A stretch of DNA of 13,165 nucleotides from Bacteroidales bacterium (GTDB lineage Bacteria; Bacteroidota; Bacteroidia; Bacteroidales; UBA7960): positions 1-13,165 of the forward strand of contig PWNY01000099.1 of assembly GCA_003557805.1 (NCBI GenBank), read 5' to 3'. Position numbers and translations under genes: made by a program. The notes under the pieces are model-generated. The model had not been told where the DNA came from and ran no database searches. It worked only from the letters and a program-made list of their open reading frames with translations. Of the stretch, positions 1 to 7,999 are shown one piece after another; position 1 is the first letter of the stretch, and each line of letters starts with the position of its first letter.

Positions 1-1808
1 TCGCTCATATCGATGCGGATTATTGCATCTTCTGAGTCGAACAGGTGATGCGATAATACCTTTGCAAGGTGTGTCTTTCCCACGCCTGTTGGCCCGAGGA
101 AGATAAATGAACCGATTGGTTTGGCCGGATCCTTCAGGCCGGCTCTGTTCCTTCTTATACTCTTGACAATCTTGCGAATGGCATCATTTTGCCCCACGAC
201 ACTCTTCTCAAGATCTTTCTCCATGTTTATAAGTCGTTCACTCTCGTTCAGGGCAATTCGCTGAACGGGAACTCCGGTCATCATGGATACAACCTCGGAT
301 ACATTCTGTTCGGTTACCTGTTCCCTGTGCAGTTGCGACTCCTCTTCCCATTTACGCTTTTCAGCCTCAAGCTGGTCGATCAGCTCCCTTTCCATGTCAC
401 GGAACTTTGCCGCCTGCTCATATTTCTGGCTCTTAATGGCCCTGGTCTTATCCTCCCTTACCTTGTCTATCTGGCCTTCAATGTTTATTATTTCCTCAGG
501 CACACGGATGTTTGTAATATGTACCCTGGAGCCTGCCTCATCCATCGCATCAATTGCCTTGTCGGGCAGGTACCTGTCACTCACATAACGGTCAGTAAGG
601 TATACACAGGCCTTTATTGCATCCTCACCGTATCTGACAAGGTGGTGATCCTCATATTTTGACTTGATATTATTGAGTATCTCTATTGTTTGTTCAGCAG
701 TTGTCGGGTCGATTATGATTTTCTGGAAACGCCTTTCAAGTGCACCGTCCTTTTCGATATGCTGGCGGTATTCATCCATGGTGGTGGCACCAATGCACTG
801 TATCTCGCCTCTTGCGAGTGCAGGCTTGAACATGTTTGAAGCATCCAGGGATCCTGATGCCCCGCCTGCACCAACAATTGTGTGCAGCTCATCAATAAAG
901 AGAATGACGTTCGGGTTCTTTTCCAGCTCATTGAGCAGAGCCTTCATCCTCTCCTCAAACTGCCCCCTGTATTTTGTTCCTGCCACCAGTGATGCCAGGT
1001 CAAGAGTAACAAGCCGTTTGTTGAAAAGGGCCCTGCTTACCCTTCGCTGGACAATCCTTAGCGCCAAACCTTCAGCAATAGCCGATTTACCAACCCCGGG
1101 CTCACCTATAAGGATGGGATTGTTCTTCTTGCGGCGCGAAAGTATCTGGGCAATCCTTTCAAGCTCTTTTTCCCTTCCCACAACCGGGTCCAGTCGGTCC
1201 TCCTCGGCAGCCCTTGTCAGGTCCCTGCCAAAATTGTCCAGTACGGGAGTATTGGACTTTTCACCTCCCTTTTTCATGGAGGAGCCAAATCCACCCCCTT
1301 CTGCCGATTCATCATCCTCACTGGGGGTAAGTTCATCCCTGATATCACTGGGCTTTACCTCCTCATCAAGGTTATCCTGAAGGCTCTTTATCTCCTCTCT
1401 TACTAGCTGGTAATCTACTCCCTGCTGATTTAGCAGACGAGTAGCGAGATTATCATTATCCTTCAAAATGGACAATAGCAGATGCTCGGCACCTATAAGT
1501 TCACTGTTAAAAAGCTTGGCTTCCAGATATGTTATCTTGAGCACCCTTTCGGCCTGTTTGACAAGTGGTATATTCTCCAGGTTCCGTGTCTGGGGAGATT
1601 GACCCTTAATTGTTTTTTCGATGGTTTTCTTCATCTGCAGCAGGTCTATACCCAGCTGGTTCAGAACCTGCACTGCAACGTTTTCCCCTTCCCTGATAAG
1701 GCCGAGCAAAAAGTGCTCAATTCCGATGTAGTCATTCCCGTTCCTCAGTGCTTCTTCACGGCTGTAGGTTATAACATCTTTTACTACCGGTGAAAATTTT
1801 GCTTCCAT
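1..1808 (-). CDS. clpC: ATP-dependent Clp protease ATPase subunit ClpC, 3' end cut by window edge
   Basis: ClpC is a Hsp100 AAA+ unfoldase that feeds substrates to ClpP in the cytoplasm. My translation of the minus strand starts MEAKFSPVVKDVI at 1808 and stays open for about 602 codons to the left edge; the family is usually about 840 residues, so roughly the last quarter is outside. The N-terminal Clp_N double repeat is clear (GIEHFLLGLIREGENVAVQVL-like and GAEHLLLSILKDNDN-like). The D1 ATPase has Walker A GEPGVGKS at residues 235-242 and Walker B VILFIDE ending at D306-E307. A UVR-type coiled middle segment lies near residues 450-480 (AIKSQKYEQAAKFRDMERE), which distinguishes ClpC from ClpA and ClpB. 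The D2 Walker A is GPTGVGKT at 572-579. No frameshift is seen. It is divergent from gyrA. No CIRCE-like repeat is visible upstream, so I make no claim about heat-shock control. Confidence 0.97.
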   Translation of the reverse strand, partial: MEAKFSPVVKDVITYSREEALRNGNDYIGIEHFLLGLIREGENVAVQVLNQLGIDLLQMKKTIEKTIKGQSPQTRNLENIPLVKQAERVLKITYLEAKLFNSELIGAEHLLLSILKDNDNLATRLLNQQGVDYQLVREEIKSLQDNLDEEVKPSDIRDELTPSEDDESAEGGGFGSSMKKGGEKSNTPVLDNFGRDLTRAAEEDRLDPVVGREKELERIAQILSRRKKNNPILIGEPGVGKSAIAEGLALRIVQRRVSRALFNKRLVTLDLASLVAGTKYRGQFEERMKALLNELEKNPNVILFIDELHTIVGAGGASGSLDASNMFKPALARGEIQCIGATTMDEYRQHIEKDGALERRFQKIIIDPTTAEQTIEILNNIKSKYEDHHLVRYGEDAIKACVYLTDRYVSDRYLPDKAIDAMDEAGSRVHITNIRVPEEIINIEGQIDKVREDKTRAIKSQKYEQAAKFRDMERELIDQLEAEKRKWEEESQLHREQVTEQNVSEVVSMMTGVPVQRIALNESERLINMEKDLEKSVVGQNDAIRKIVKSIRRNRAGLKDPAKPIGSFIFLGPTGVGKTHLAKVLSHHLFDSEDAIIRIDMS

Positions 1809-2084
1809 ATAGATTTAAAATAGTTGCTGTACCAGATTCCAGTTGAACTCTTGTTCCTGTTTTGTCAAATACAGCCAGTGATTGTTTTCACTTTAGTTAA
1901 ACTAATTACAATAATAAACAAAATGATATAATGAAGTTACTATTATTAACAATAATTAACCTGGATTGTTATAAACTTCATATTCTTTAACAAGCTTTTT
2001 TTGGCCGCCAGTAAGGAAAAAAAGCGTATTTTCGTGTGTTATTTCCATAAAGAGTTAGATCATTTAAAATTATTGATTTTCAGA
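1809..2084. other. Divergent clpC-gyrA intergenic region
   Basis: This 276-base AT-rich stretch must hold the promoters of both clpC and gyrA. I find no exact TAnnTTTG box on either strand. The best gyrA-directed candidate is a one-mismatch TATTTTCG at 2027-2034, 23 bases after a TTG at 2001-2003, which is weak. No riboswitch, small gene or strong hairpin is apparent. Confidence 0.6.
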
Positions 2085-4595
2085 ATGTCACAAGCAAAGA
2101 TTACCAAGGTCGATATAGAAGAGCAGATGAAAACGGCATACATTGATTATGCCATGTCGGTAATTGTTTCACGTGCCCTTCCGGACGTTCGCGACGGCCT
2201 TAAACCAGTCCACCGCCGGGTGTTGTTCGGAATGCATGAACTTGGCACCTCTTCAAGCAAACCATACAAAAAGTCTGCCAGGATAGTAGGAGAGGTCCTG
2301 GGTAAGTATCATCCCCATGGTGACAGTTCGGTATATGACGCCATGGTCCGTATGGCCCAGCCGTGGTCAATGCGTTATCCCCTGGTTGACGGGCAAGGTA
2401 ACTTTGGCAGTATCGATGGTGACAGTCCGGCAGCAATGAGGTATACAGAGGCACGGATGCAGAAGATATCCGAGGAGTTGCTTGCCGACATAGAAAAGGA
2501 TACGGTTAACTATAACCTGAACTTTGATGACACCCTCGAAGAACCGGAGGTGCTACCGTCCAAAATACCCAGCTTGCTGGTAAACGGTTCAAGCGGTATC
2601 GCTGTTGGAATGGCCACCAATATGCCGCCTCATAACCTGAGCGAGGTTGTGGATGGTATAATTGCATACATTGACGACAATGATATTGATACCGACGGGC
2701 TGATGAAGCACATAAAGGGTCCTGACTTTCCCACGGGCGGGCTTATTTACGGCTACGAAGGAGTAAAGGAGGCCTACAGCACCGGCAGGGGAAGGGTCGT
2801 GATCAGGGGTGAGGCCGGGGTCGAGACACTTGACAGCGGAAAAGAGGCGATTGTTGCAACCTCCATACCATACCAGGTCAACAAGGCAGAGATGATTAAA
2901 CGTACCGCCGACCTGGTAAATGACAAGAAGATTGAAGGCATAACCGACATCCGTGACGAATCTGACCGCAAGGGATTGAGGATCGTTTATGAACTGCGCA
3001 AGGATGCAGTTCCAAATGTTGTGCTTAACCTGCTGTACCAGCATACCGCATTACAGACTTCATTCAACGTAAACAATATAGCACTTGTGAACGGCAGGCC
3101 CATGCTGCTGACACTCAAGGACCTGATCCGTTATTACGTGGACCACAGGCATGAAGTGGTTACAAGGCGTACTGAATATGAACTGAGGGAAGCAGAAAAA
3201 AGGGCCCACATACTTGAAGGGCTCCTTATTGCACTTGACAATATCGACGAGGTTATAGCACTGATCCGTGCCTCACAGACCCCCGACCAGGCGAGAGAAG
3301 GACTGATGGAGAGGTTCTCCCTTACAGAGGTCCAGGCAAGGGCTATCCTTGATATGAGGCTTCAGAGGCTTACCGGTCTTGAACGTGATAAAATACAAAA
3401 GGAGTACGAGGAATTACTGCAAAAGATCGATTACTACAAGTCTGTACTGGCTGATATATCCCTGAGAATGAACATCATAAAGGATGAATTGCTCGAGATG
3501 AAGGAGAAGTTCGGGGACAAGACCAGGACAGAGATAGAGTACACTGCAAATGACTTTAGGATAGAAGATACAATACCCGATGAGGAGGTTGTGATAACCA
3601 TATCACACCTGGGATATATCAAGCGAACACAGCTTAGCGAATACAGGACGCAGGGCAGGGGAGGACGTGGCAGCAGAGGCTCTGTGACAAGGGATGATGA
3701 TTTTGTCGAACACCTTTTCGTTGCAACCAACCATAACTACCTGTTGTTCTTTACCGAGCAGGGTAAATGCTTCTGGATGAGAGTGTTTGAAATTCCAGAA
3801 GGCACAAAAACATCCAAGGGCAGGGCAATTCAGAACCTGATAAGCATACCTTCTGATGATAAGATAAAGGCATTTGTAAATATCAGGGACCTTACCGATA
3901 CTGAATACACATCTTCCAACTATATTATGATGTGTACCAAAAAAGGCGTTATAAAGAAAACAAGCCTTGCTGCATACAGCAGGCCCAGGGCCAACGGAAT
4001 AATCGCGATCAACGTCAGGGAAGGGGATGAGCTGATAGAAGCCTCCCTTACAAACGGTAACAATGAAATACTTATCGGGCTTAAAAGCGGCAAGGCAATA
4101 CGCTTTAGCGAAGATAAGGTAAGGGCTATGGGAAGAGGTGCATCCGGGGTCAAGGGGATAAGCCTTGCCGGGAAAGATGATGAGGTCATTGGCATGGTTT
4201 GTGTCGAGGATCCTATGAGCAGCATTCTGGTGGTAAGTGACAAGGGCTTCGGAAAGCGGTCCATTCTCGATGAATACAGGGTTACCAACAGGGGAGGAAA
4301 AGGTGTCAAGACCATAAATATAACAGAAAAAACCGGTCCGCTGATCGCCATGGTGAATGTTCAGGACAACGACCACCTGATGATTATAAACAAGTCGGGT
4401 ATAACAATACGGCTTCCGGTTTCAGAGCTAAGGGAAATGGGGCGTGCCACCCAGGGAGTAAGGCTTATAACGCTTAAAAACGGGGATAAGATCGCTGCAG
4501 TGACAAAGATACAGGAGAGGGCACTCAATGGTGAAAACGGTGATACAGATGATACAGAAAAAGATGATCAGGAAGAACAGGAAAAAGAAGAATAG
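2085..4595 (+). CDS. gyrA: DNA gyrase subunit A
   Basis: GyrA is the breakage-reunion subunit of DNA gyrase, which with GyrB introduces negative supercoils using ATP. From the ATG at 2085 (MSQAKITKVDIEEQMK) the protein has 836 residues, a normal size for Bacteroidetes. The same frame is open upstream from a TTG at 2001, but those 28 codons do not resemble a GyrA N-terminus, so I chose 2085. The active-site tyrosine is Y120 (AAMRYTEAR). The quinolone-resistance region reads KYHPHGDSSVYD, with the usual sensitive-type Ser81 and Asp85. The GyrA box (QGRGGRG) begins at residue 523, ahead of the C-terminal beta-pinwheel repeats; this marks it as GyrA rather than ParC. The tail is acidic (DDTEKDDQEEQEKEE). 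The gene is divergent from clpC, and a TPR gene follows after 130 bases. Confidence 0.98.
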   Translation: MSQAKITKVDIEEQMKTAYIDYAMSVIVSRALPDVRDGLKPVHRRVLFGMHELGTSSSKPYKKSARIVGEVLGKYHPHGDSSVYDAMVRMAQPWSMRYPLVDGQGNFGSIDGDSPAAMRYTEARMQKISEELLADIEKDTVNYNLNFDDTLEEPEVLPSKIPSLLVNGSSGIAVGMATNMPPHNLSEVVDGIIAYIDDNDIDTDGLMKHIKGPDFPTGGLIYGYEGVKEAYSTGRGRVVIRGEAGVETLDSGKEAIVATSIPYQVNKAEMIKRTADLVNDKKIEGITDIRDESDRKGLRIVYELRKDAVPNVVLNLLYQHTALQTSFNVNNIALVNGRPMLLTLKDLIRYYVDHRHEVVTRRTEYELREAEKRAHILEGLLIALDNIDEVIALIRASQTPDQAREGLMERFSLTEVQARAILDMRLQRLTGLERDKIQKEYEELLQKIDYYKSVLADISLRMNIIKDELLEMKEKFGDKTRTEIEYTANDFRIEDTIPDEEVVITISHLGYIKRTQLSEYRTQGRGGRGSRGSVTRDDDFVEHLFVATNHNYLLFFTEQGKCFWMRVFEIPEGTKTSKGRAIQNLISIPSDDKIKAFVNIRDLTDTEYTSSNYIMMCTKKGVIKKTSLAAYSRPRANGIIAINVREGDELIEASLTNGNNEILIGLKSGKAIRFSEDKVRAMGRGASGVKGISLAGKDDEVIGMVCVEDPMSSILVVSDKGFGKRSILDEYRVTNRGGKGVKTINITEKTGPLIAMVNVQDNDHLMIINKSGITIRLPVSELREMGRATQGVRLITLKNGDKIAAVTKIQERALNGENGDTDDTEKDDQEEQEKEE

Positions 4596-4605
4596 GGACA
4601 ATATT

Positions 4606-4620
4606 AAGCTTTTTTAGCTT
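4606..4620 (+). terminator. Weak hairpin after gyrA
   Basis: Ten bases after the gyrA stop, AAGCT and AGCTT form a 5-bp inverted repeat around a five-T loop. There is no T-run after the second arm and the stem is short, so it is at best a weak terminator or pause site. gyrA transcripts may read through into the TPR gene. Confidence 0.2.
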
Positions 4621-4650
4621 GCATACTTAGTTAAATTATTCATAATTTTG
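4619..4650 (+). promoter_or_regulatory. Bacteroidetes-type promoter candidate for the TPR gene
   Basis: TAATTTTG at 4643-4650 matches the Bacteroidetes -7 element TAnnTTTG exactly, and a TTG at 4619-4621 lies 21 bases upstream in the -33 position. Transcription would start near 4657, giving a leader of about 70 bases before the ATG at 4726. The match is to a consensus recalled from the family of Bacteroides sigma-70 promoters. Confidence 0.5.
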
Positions 4651-4725
4651 CATTAAATCAACATTTTATATACCTAAAGATCTTTATCTGAAAAAGGAAC
4701 TATTAGATAACTAAAAGCAAATCCA

Positions 4726-5967
4726 ATGAAACGCATTTTATTTGTATTGATCGTAATTCTTGTATCAGCTTCAATTGCTTCAGCCCAGGGCAGGGACATG
4801 CGCAGGGCCGGCCGGCAGCTAAACCGGGGAAACCTGGACCAGGCTAAGGAATATATCGAGGCTGCAATGCAGTATGAAGAGGTACTTGAGGACGCTGAGA
4901 TATGGTTGCTGCAGGCTCAGCTATTCATAGAAATTGCCCTTAGCGAGGAACCTGAATTCAGGGCACTGGCCGATAATCCTGTTGACAAAGCGGATGAGGC
5001 GCTGGCAAAGGCTGTTGAGCTTGATACTGATGATCAACATTTACTTGATATTCAGCAGGCTAAGCTAATAATGTCTGAACTCGTATTCAACGAGGGTGTT
5101 GAAGCTTACAACCGCGAGGATATGGGGGCAGCAAGTGATTATTTTTACAGGGCTTATGAATACAGCGAATCATTCGGCTCAAAGGATACCACAACCCTCT
5201 ACAATGCAGCACTTGCTGCAGAACTGAACCATAACTGGGACAGGTCCATGGAAATGTACCTCGATCTCAGGGAAATGAAATATGACCAGCCCTATATTTA
5301 CTCATCGCTGGCAAGCATTTCACTTCACAAGGGCGATACAGTCCAGGGAACCAGATATATACAGGAAGGCAGGGAGCTCTATCCCGATAACCTTGACCTT
5401 GTTTTTACAGAGGCAAATATCCACATCTTTACGGGCAATGTTGAAGAGGCTGACCGCACATTGAGCATAGCCATTGAAAGGGATCCGGAAAATCCCGGTC
5501 TCTATTTCGCACTTGGTGCAAACTATGACAGGATGTCACAGGATACCGTATATTCAGCCGAAGACCGTCAGTTTGCTTTTGAACAGGCTGTAGATGCATA
5601 CGAACAGGCACTGGAGCTGGATCCAAATTATTTTGACGCAGTATATAACCTTGGAGCCCTGTATTTCAATGAAGGTCTTAACCAGTTTGAAGCCGCTGAG
5701 GAGAGACTCAGGGCGACTCAGGACTTTCAACAATACCAGGAGGATGAAAAGGAGTTCCTGGCAAGCTGGCAGCAGGCGCAGCCATACCTTGAAAGGGCAA
5801 AGGATATTCTGGATGAGGATGACCCGAATTACAGGACTGTGATAATTTCACTGGTTGAACTTTACGCCAGGACCAACCAGCAGGAGAAGCTGCAGGAAAT
5901 TGAAGAGGTCTTCATGAAATATTTCGGAGATGAAGTTGAAGAGCTTCAACAGCAACAGGAGAATTAG
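4726..5967 (+). CDS. Secreted tetratricopeptide-repeat protein
   Basis: This is a 413-residue protein with an N-terminal signal peptide: MKR, a hydrophobic core at residues 4-17, and ASA-Q at 18-21 as a likely signal peptidase I site. There is no lipobox cysteine, so the mature protein is expected to be soluble in the periplasm or peripherally bound. Helical repeats of about 34 residues fill the rest. The best TPR units are near 186-255 (YIYSSLASISLHKGDTVQGTRYIQEGRELYPDN, then LVFTEANIHIFTGNVEEADRTLSIAIERDPEN) and 257-310 (LYFALGANYDRMS..., then AVDAYEQALELDPNYFDAVYNLG). A glutamine- and glutamate-rich stretch ends the protein. Such repeats are protein-docking scaffolds; no catalytic domain is seen and the partner is unknown. 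A TPR gene downstream of gyrA is, as I recall, a common Bacteroidetes arrangement. The ATG at 4726 is supported by the signal peptide. Confidence 0.88.
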   Translation: MKRILFVLIVILVSASIASAQGRDMRRAGRQLNRGNLDQAKEYIEAAMQYEEVLEDAEIWLLQAQLFIEIALSEEPEFRALADNPVDKADEALAKAVELDTDDQHLLDIQQAKLIMSELVFNEGVEAYNREDMGAASDYFYRAYEYSESFGSKDTTTLYNAALAAELNHNWDRSMEMYLDLREMKYDQPYIYSSLASISLHKGDTVQGTRYIQEGRELYPDNLDLVFTEANIHIFTGNVEEADRTLSIAIERDPENPGLYFALGANYDRMSQDTVYSAEDRQFAFEQAVDAYEQALELDPNYFDAVYNLGALYFNEGLNQFEAAEERLRATQDFQQYQEDEKEFLASWQQAQPYLERAKDILDEDDPNYRTVIISLVELYARTNQQEKLQEIEEVFMKYFGDEVEELQQQQEN

Positions 5968-6002
5968 TAATAGATAGATAAAAAATATTTTAAATATTAC
6001 AA

Positions 6003-6036
6003 AAAGGGGAGTGTTAAGAAAAAAATGCTCCCCTTT
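6003..6036. terminator. Bidirectional intrinsic terminator between convergent genes
   Basis: AAAGGGGAGTGTT (6003-6015) pairs with AATGCTCCCCTTT (6024-6036) across an 8-base A-rich loop. The 13-bp stem contains nine Watson-Crick pairs at its base, two G-U wobbles and two A-T pairs. On the minus strand the stem runs straight into a five-T tract; on the plus strand it ends CTCCCCTTTAATT. It lies 36 bases after the TPR stop and 37 bases after the stop of the methyltransferase gene on the other strand, so it can end both transcripts. Confidence 0.8.
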
Positions 6037-6072
6037 AATTAAAACACCCTATTTAACATAATATTAATTATA

Positions 6073-6828
6073 TTACAATTGTGGGTGTGCTATAAAGTAA
6101 TATTCCCTGCTGGATTCATATACTTTCCTGAAATGCTCCCTGTCAAGAGTGCTGCCTGAGGCCAGGAACTCCTTCAGCAGAGAAATCCCAAGGCCACACT
6201 TATTAACCAAAAGATCATATATGTCATCCGGGCCGGTCTTGTAATAATCGCTCGCCCCAATTCCGAACTCAAATATTATAAAAGGCCTGCACCGCTTTAT
6301 TAGTTCTATTCCTCCTTTGATAACAAAGTACTCGGCACCCTCAACATCAATTTTAATAAAATGTATGCATATATCTTTATTAATGACACTGTCAAGTGTT
6401 TTTGTAACGACCTCTATATTCTCTATATCTGGTTTTTGCAGGTCATACTTTCGCTTCCTCAATCCACTGTATGCAGGTGCATTCCGCACATAATTGAACC
6501 CGGTCTTACCTTCACTGTCTGACAGGGCGTAAGGCAGGATACTGGCCCTGGAAGAAAATCTTTTTTTAAGTTTTTCATACAGGCAAGGCACAGGCTCAAA
6601 TGCAAAATGAAGTCCTTTGGGTGACAGTTGGAGCATTCTCTCAAGTACTTCACCACTGTGACTGCCCACATCAATACAGTTGGAATCTGTTCTGAGAACC
6701 TTTTCCATTATTTGCCTGGTCTGGCGGTCATAAGCCATATTCCTGGTAAGGTCAATACCAGCAATAGTGAAGCCCTTTTTTATAGTGCTCTTTATTCCCG
6801 AGAAGTAATTACCTGAATTAAACAGCAT
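6073..6828 (-). CDS. FkbM-family SAM-dependent methyltransferase
   Basis: This 251-residue protein has the class I methyltransferase fold with both hallmark motifs of the FkbM family (Methyltransf_21). The SAM-binding motif I is CIDVGSHSG at residues 51-59, and the family signature KIDVEGAEY is at 159-167, followed by FVIKGG. FEPVPCLYEKL at 77-87 is the usual acidic loop after strand 2. FkbM enzymes mostly methylate hydroxyl groups of polyketides or sugars, and many sit in surface-polysaccharide loci; the substrate here cannot be told from sequence. No signal peptide is seen, so it is probably cytoplasmic. It is the last gene of the five-gene operon, 9 bases after the DUF2807 gene. Its DNA is locally AT-rich: 6301-6420 has 37 G+C in 120 bases, lower than the flanking genes appear, which may hint at separate acquisition. 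Confidence 0.9.
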   Translation of the reverse strand: MLFNSGNYFSGIKSTIKKGFTIAGIDLTRNMAYDRQTRQIMEKVLRTDSNCIDVGSHSGEVLERMLQLSPKGLHFAFEPVPCLYEKLKKRFSSRASILPYALSDSEGKTGFNYVRNAPAYSGLRKRKYDLQKPDIENIEVVTKTLDSVINKDICIHFIKIDVEGAEYFVIKGGIELIKRCRPFIIFEFGIGASDYYKTGPDDIYDLLVNKCGLGISLLKEFLASGSTLDREHFRKVYESSREYYFIAHPQL

Positions 6829-6837
6829 AAAAGTTTA

Positions 6838-7584
6838 TCATTCCTCAACGGCCTCTATATGTCCGCCCCTTCTTGTACTCAAGCCCTGCAATACCGGGCT
6901 GCCTGAATAGTAAACGATTGCTCCCTGTCCAACACTGCCGGTCAGGTTTCCACTGACATTCAATGTATTAACCGAACCTGCCTTTGCGTCTATTTTACAA
7001 TCCCTCACATTGAACCTTCTGGCATCCACAATTACACCGGCTGCACTTTTAAGATCAAACATGCCGGCGCTCCCGGACAGGTTTGCAATTGCACCGGCCT
7101 GAAGTACCATGTCAACCTCATCATAATACAAATTTAATGTAGTTTTTGTTCCGGCCTGTGCTTTGTACATAAAATAATCGCCTGTAATTGCATCTTCTGA
7201 ATGCACTATGACCCCTGCGGATACATCAAGCTTTTCCAGCATTGGGAAACTCACGTGGATCTTCATAGTGCCCCCCCTTGCTACCGACTCCTCCAGGTAA
7301 GTGTACAGAGCCCCGTTGTTCATCTCGGTTTTCAGTATATCGTGCAGATTGTCATCTGCTTCAACAACAAATGAGCTTATGCTGTCCTGTTTAAGGTACA
7401 CTTCAAGGTTTCCCCTGAATTTTAACTCAGTAAAAGAACCTGTTTCCCTTTCAACCTTAACCACATTACCACTTCCGCTGACACTTTCAAATGATACATT
7501 GGCCCTTAAAAAGATCATAAAACCAATGATCATTAGCACGATCAGGATAAAGGCAGTTAATAGAATCTTATTTGAGGTTTTCAT
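6838..7584 (-). CDS. Membrane-anchored DUF2807 (head GIN domain) beta-helix protein
   Basis: The 248-residue product has a hydrophobic segment at residues 8-26 (LLTAFILIVLMIIGFMIF) preceded by lysines. No lipobox and no clear cleavage site are seen, so it is probably an uncleaved anchor with the rest facing the periplasm. From residue 36 onward it shows the DUF2807 / 'putative auto-transporter adhesin, head GIN domain' pattern: GSGNVVKVERETGSFTELKFRGNLEVYLKQ, then short glycine-rich turns repeating every 20 or so residues (LDVSAGVIVHSED, VLQAGAIANLSGSAG, LKSAAGVIVDAR, GNLTGSVGQGAIVYYSGSP), typical of a beta-helix. The family name suggests adhesion but evidence is thin; related domains occur in envelope-stress regulators. 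It lies 38 bases after the GntR gene and 9 bases before the methyltransferase, on the same strand. Function unknown. Confidence 0.85.
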   Translation of the reverse strand: MKTSNKILLTAFILIVLMIIGFMIFLRANVSFESVSGSGNVVKVERETGSFTELKFRGNLEVYLKQDSISSFVVEADDNLHDILKTEMNNGALYTYLEESVARGGTMKIHVSFPMLEKLDVSAGVIVHSEDAITGDYFMYKAQAGTKTTLNLYYDEVDMVLQAGAIANLSGSAGMFDLKSAAGVIVDARRFNVRDCKIDAKAGSVNTLNVSGNLTGSVGQGAIVYYSGSPVLQGLSTRRGGHIEAVEE

Positions 7585-7622
7585 ATTGCAAATTTTATGT
7601 TTTTATATCGATGTTGAAAAAA

Positions 7623-7997
7623 TCATTTATTTACACTCTGCTCCTTATACCTGGAGTAATAGCGTTCCAGGTCAGATGTACGCAACTTGAGTACGTCCAT
7701 TGTATGGAAAACCTTTGGAAGATCTTCATTGACAAAGCTTTCCTTTTTGAACTCCAGGGTCTTTTTGTATCCGCCGGATGCAACAAAATACCCGATGCCT
7801 CTTTTGTTGAATATAATCTCCTTATCCTGCAAAAAGTTAAAGGTGCGGACAACTGTATTCGGGTTGACCTCGAGCAAAACGGCTGTATCCCGGATCGAGG
7901 GGATCTTCTCCCCTTCCTTCCAGTGCCTTTTGAGTATACGGTCGCAAAAATAATCTGCAATTTGCAGATAAATTGCCTGATTTTCATTGAATTCCAT
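7623..7997 (-). CDS. GntR-family transcriptional regulator, YtrA subfamily
   Basis: This is a short 124-residue regulator. The winged helix-turn-helix of GntR spans about residues 8-73: AIYLQIADYFCDRIL, then GEKIPSIRDTAVLLEVNPNTVVRTFNFLQDKEII, then the wing FNKRGIGYFVA. Only about 50 residues follow, too few for a FadR, HutC or MocR effector domain. This size and the VNPNTV recognition helix place it in the YtrA subfamily, whose members usually repress linked ABC transporter genes and dimerise through the short C-terminal helices. It starts 2 bases after the permease stop, so it is co-transcribed with the transporter it presumably controls. Its likely operator is the palindrome at 9622-9645. 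The inducing signal is not visible in the sequence. Confidence 0.93.
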   Translation of the reverse strand: MEFNENQAIYLQIADYFCDRILKRHWKEGEKIPSIRDTAVLLEVNPNTVVRTFNFLQDKEIIFNKRGIGYFVASGGYKKTLEFKKESFVNEDLPKVFHTMDVLKLRTSDLERYYSRYKEQSVNK

Positions 7998-7999
7998 AT

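Noticed and set aside
189..1793. Several plus-strand open frames of 100-240 codons inside the left end
   Set aside because: They lie opposite clpC, whose minus-strand translation carries all AAA+ motifs; the plus-strand products have no recognisable domain.
2205..2466. Possible quinolone-resistance substitutions in gyrA
   Set aside because: The positions equivalent to E. coli Ser83 and Asp87 are Ser81 and Asp85, the common sensitive-type residues.
3603..4376. A 257-codon minus-strand frame within gyrA
   Set aside because: It is fully embedded in the C-terminal half of gyrA, has no domain pattern and no promoter, and is a shadow of the coding frame.
7585..7622. Internal promoter before the DUF2807 gene
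   Set aside because: Only a one-mismatch -7 box (AAAATTTG) without a -33 element is present in the 38-base gap; co-transcription with the GntR gene is simpler.
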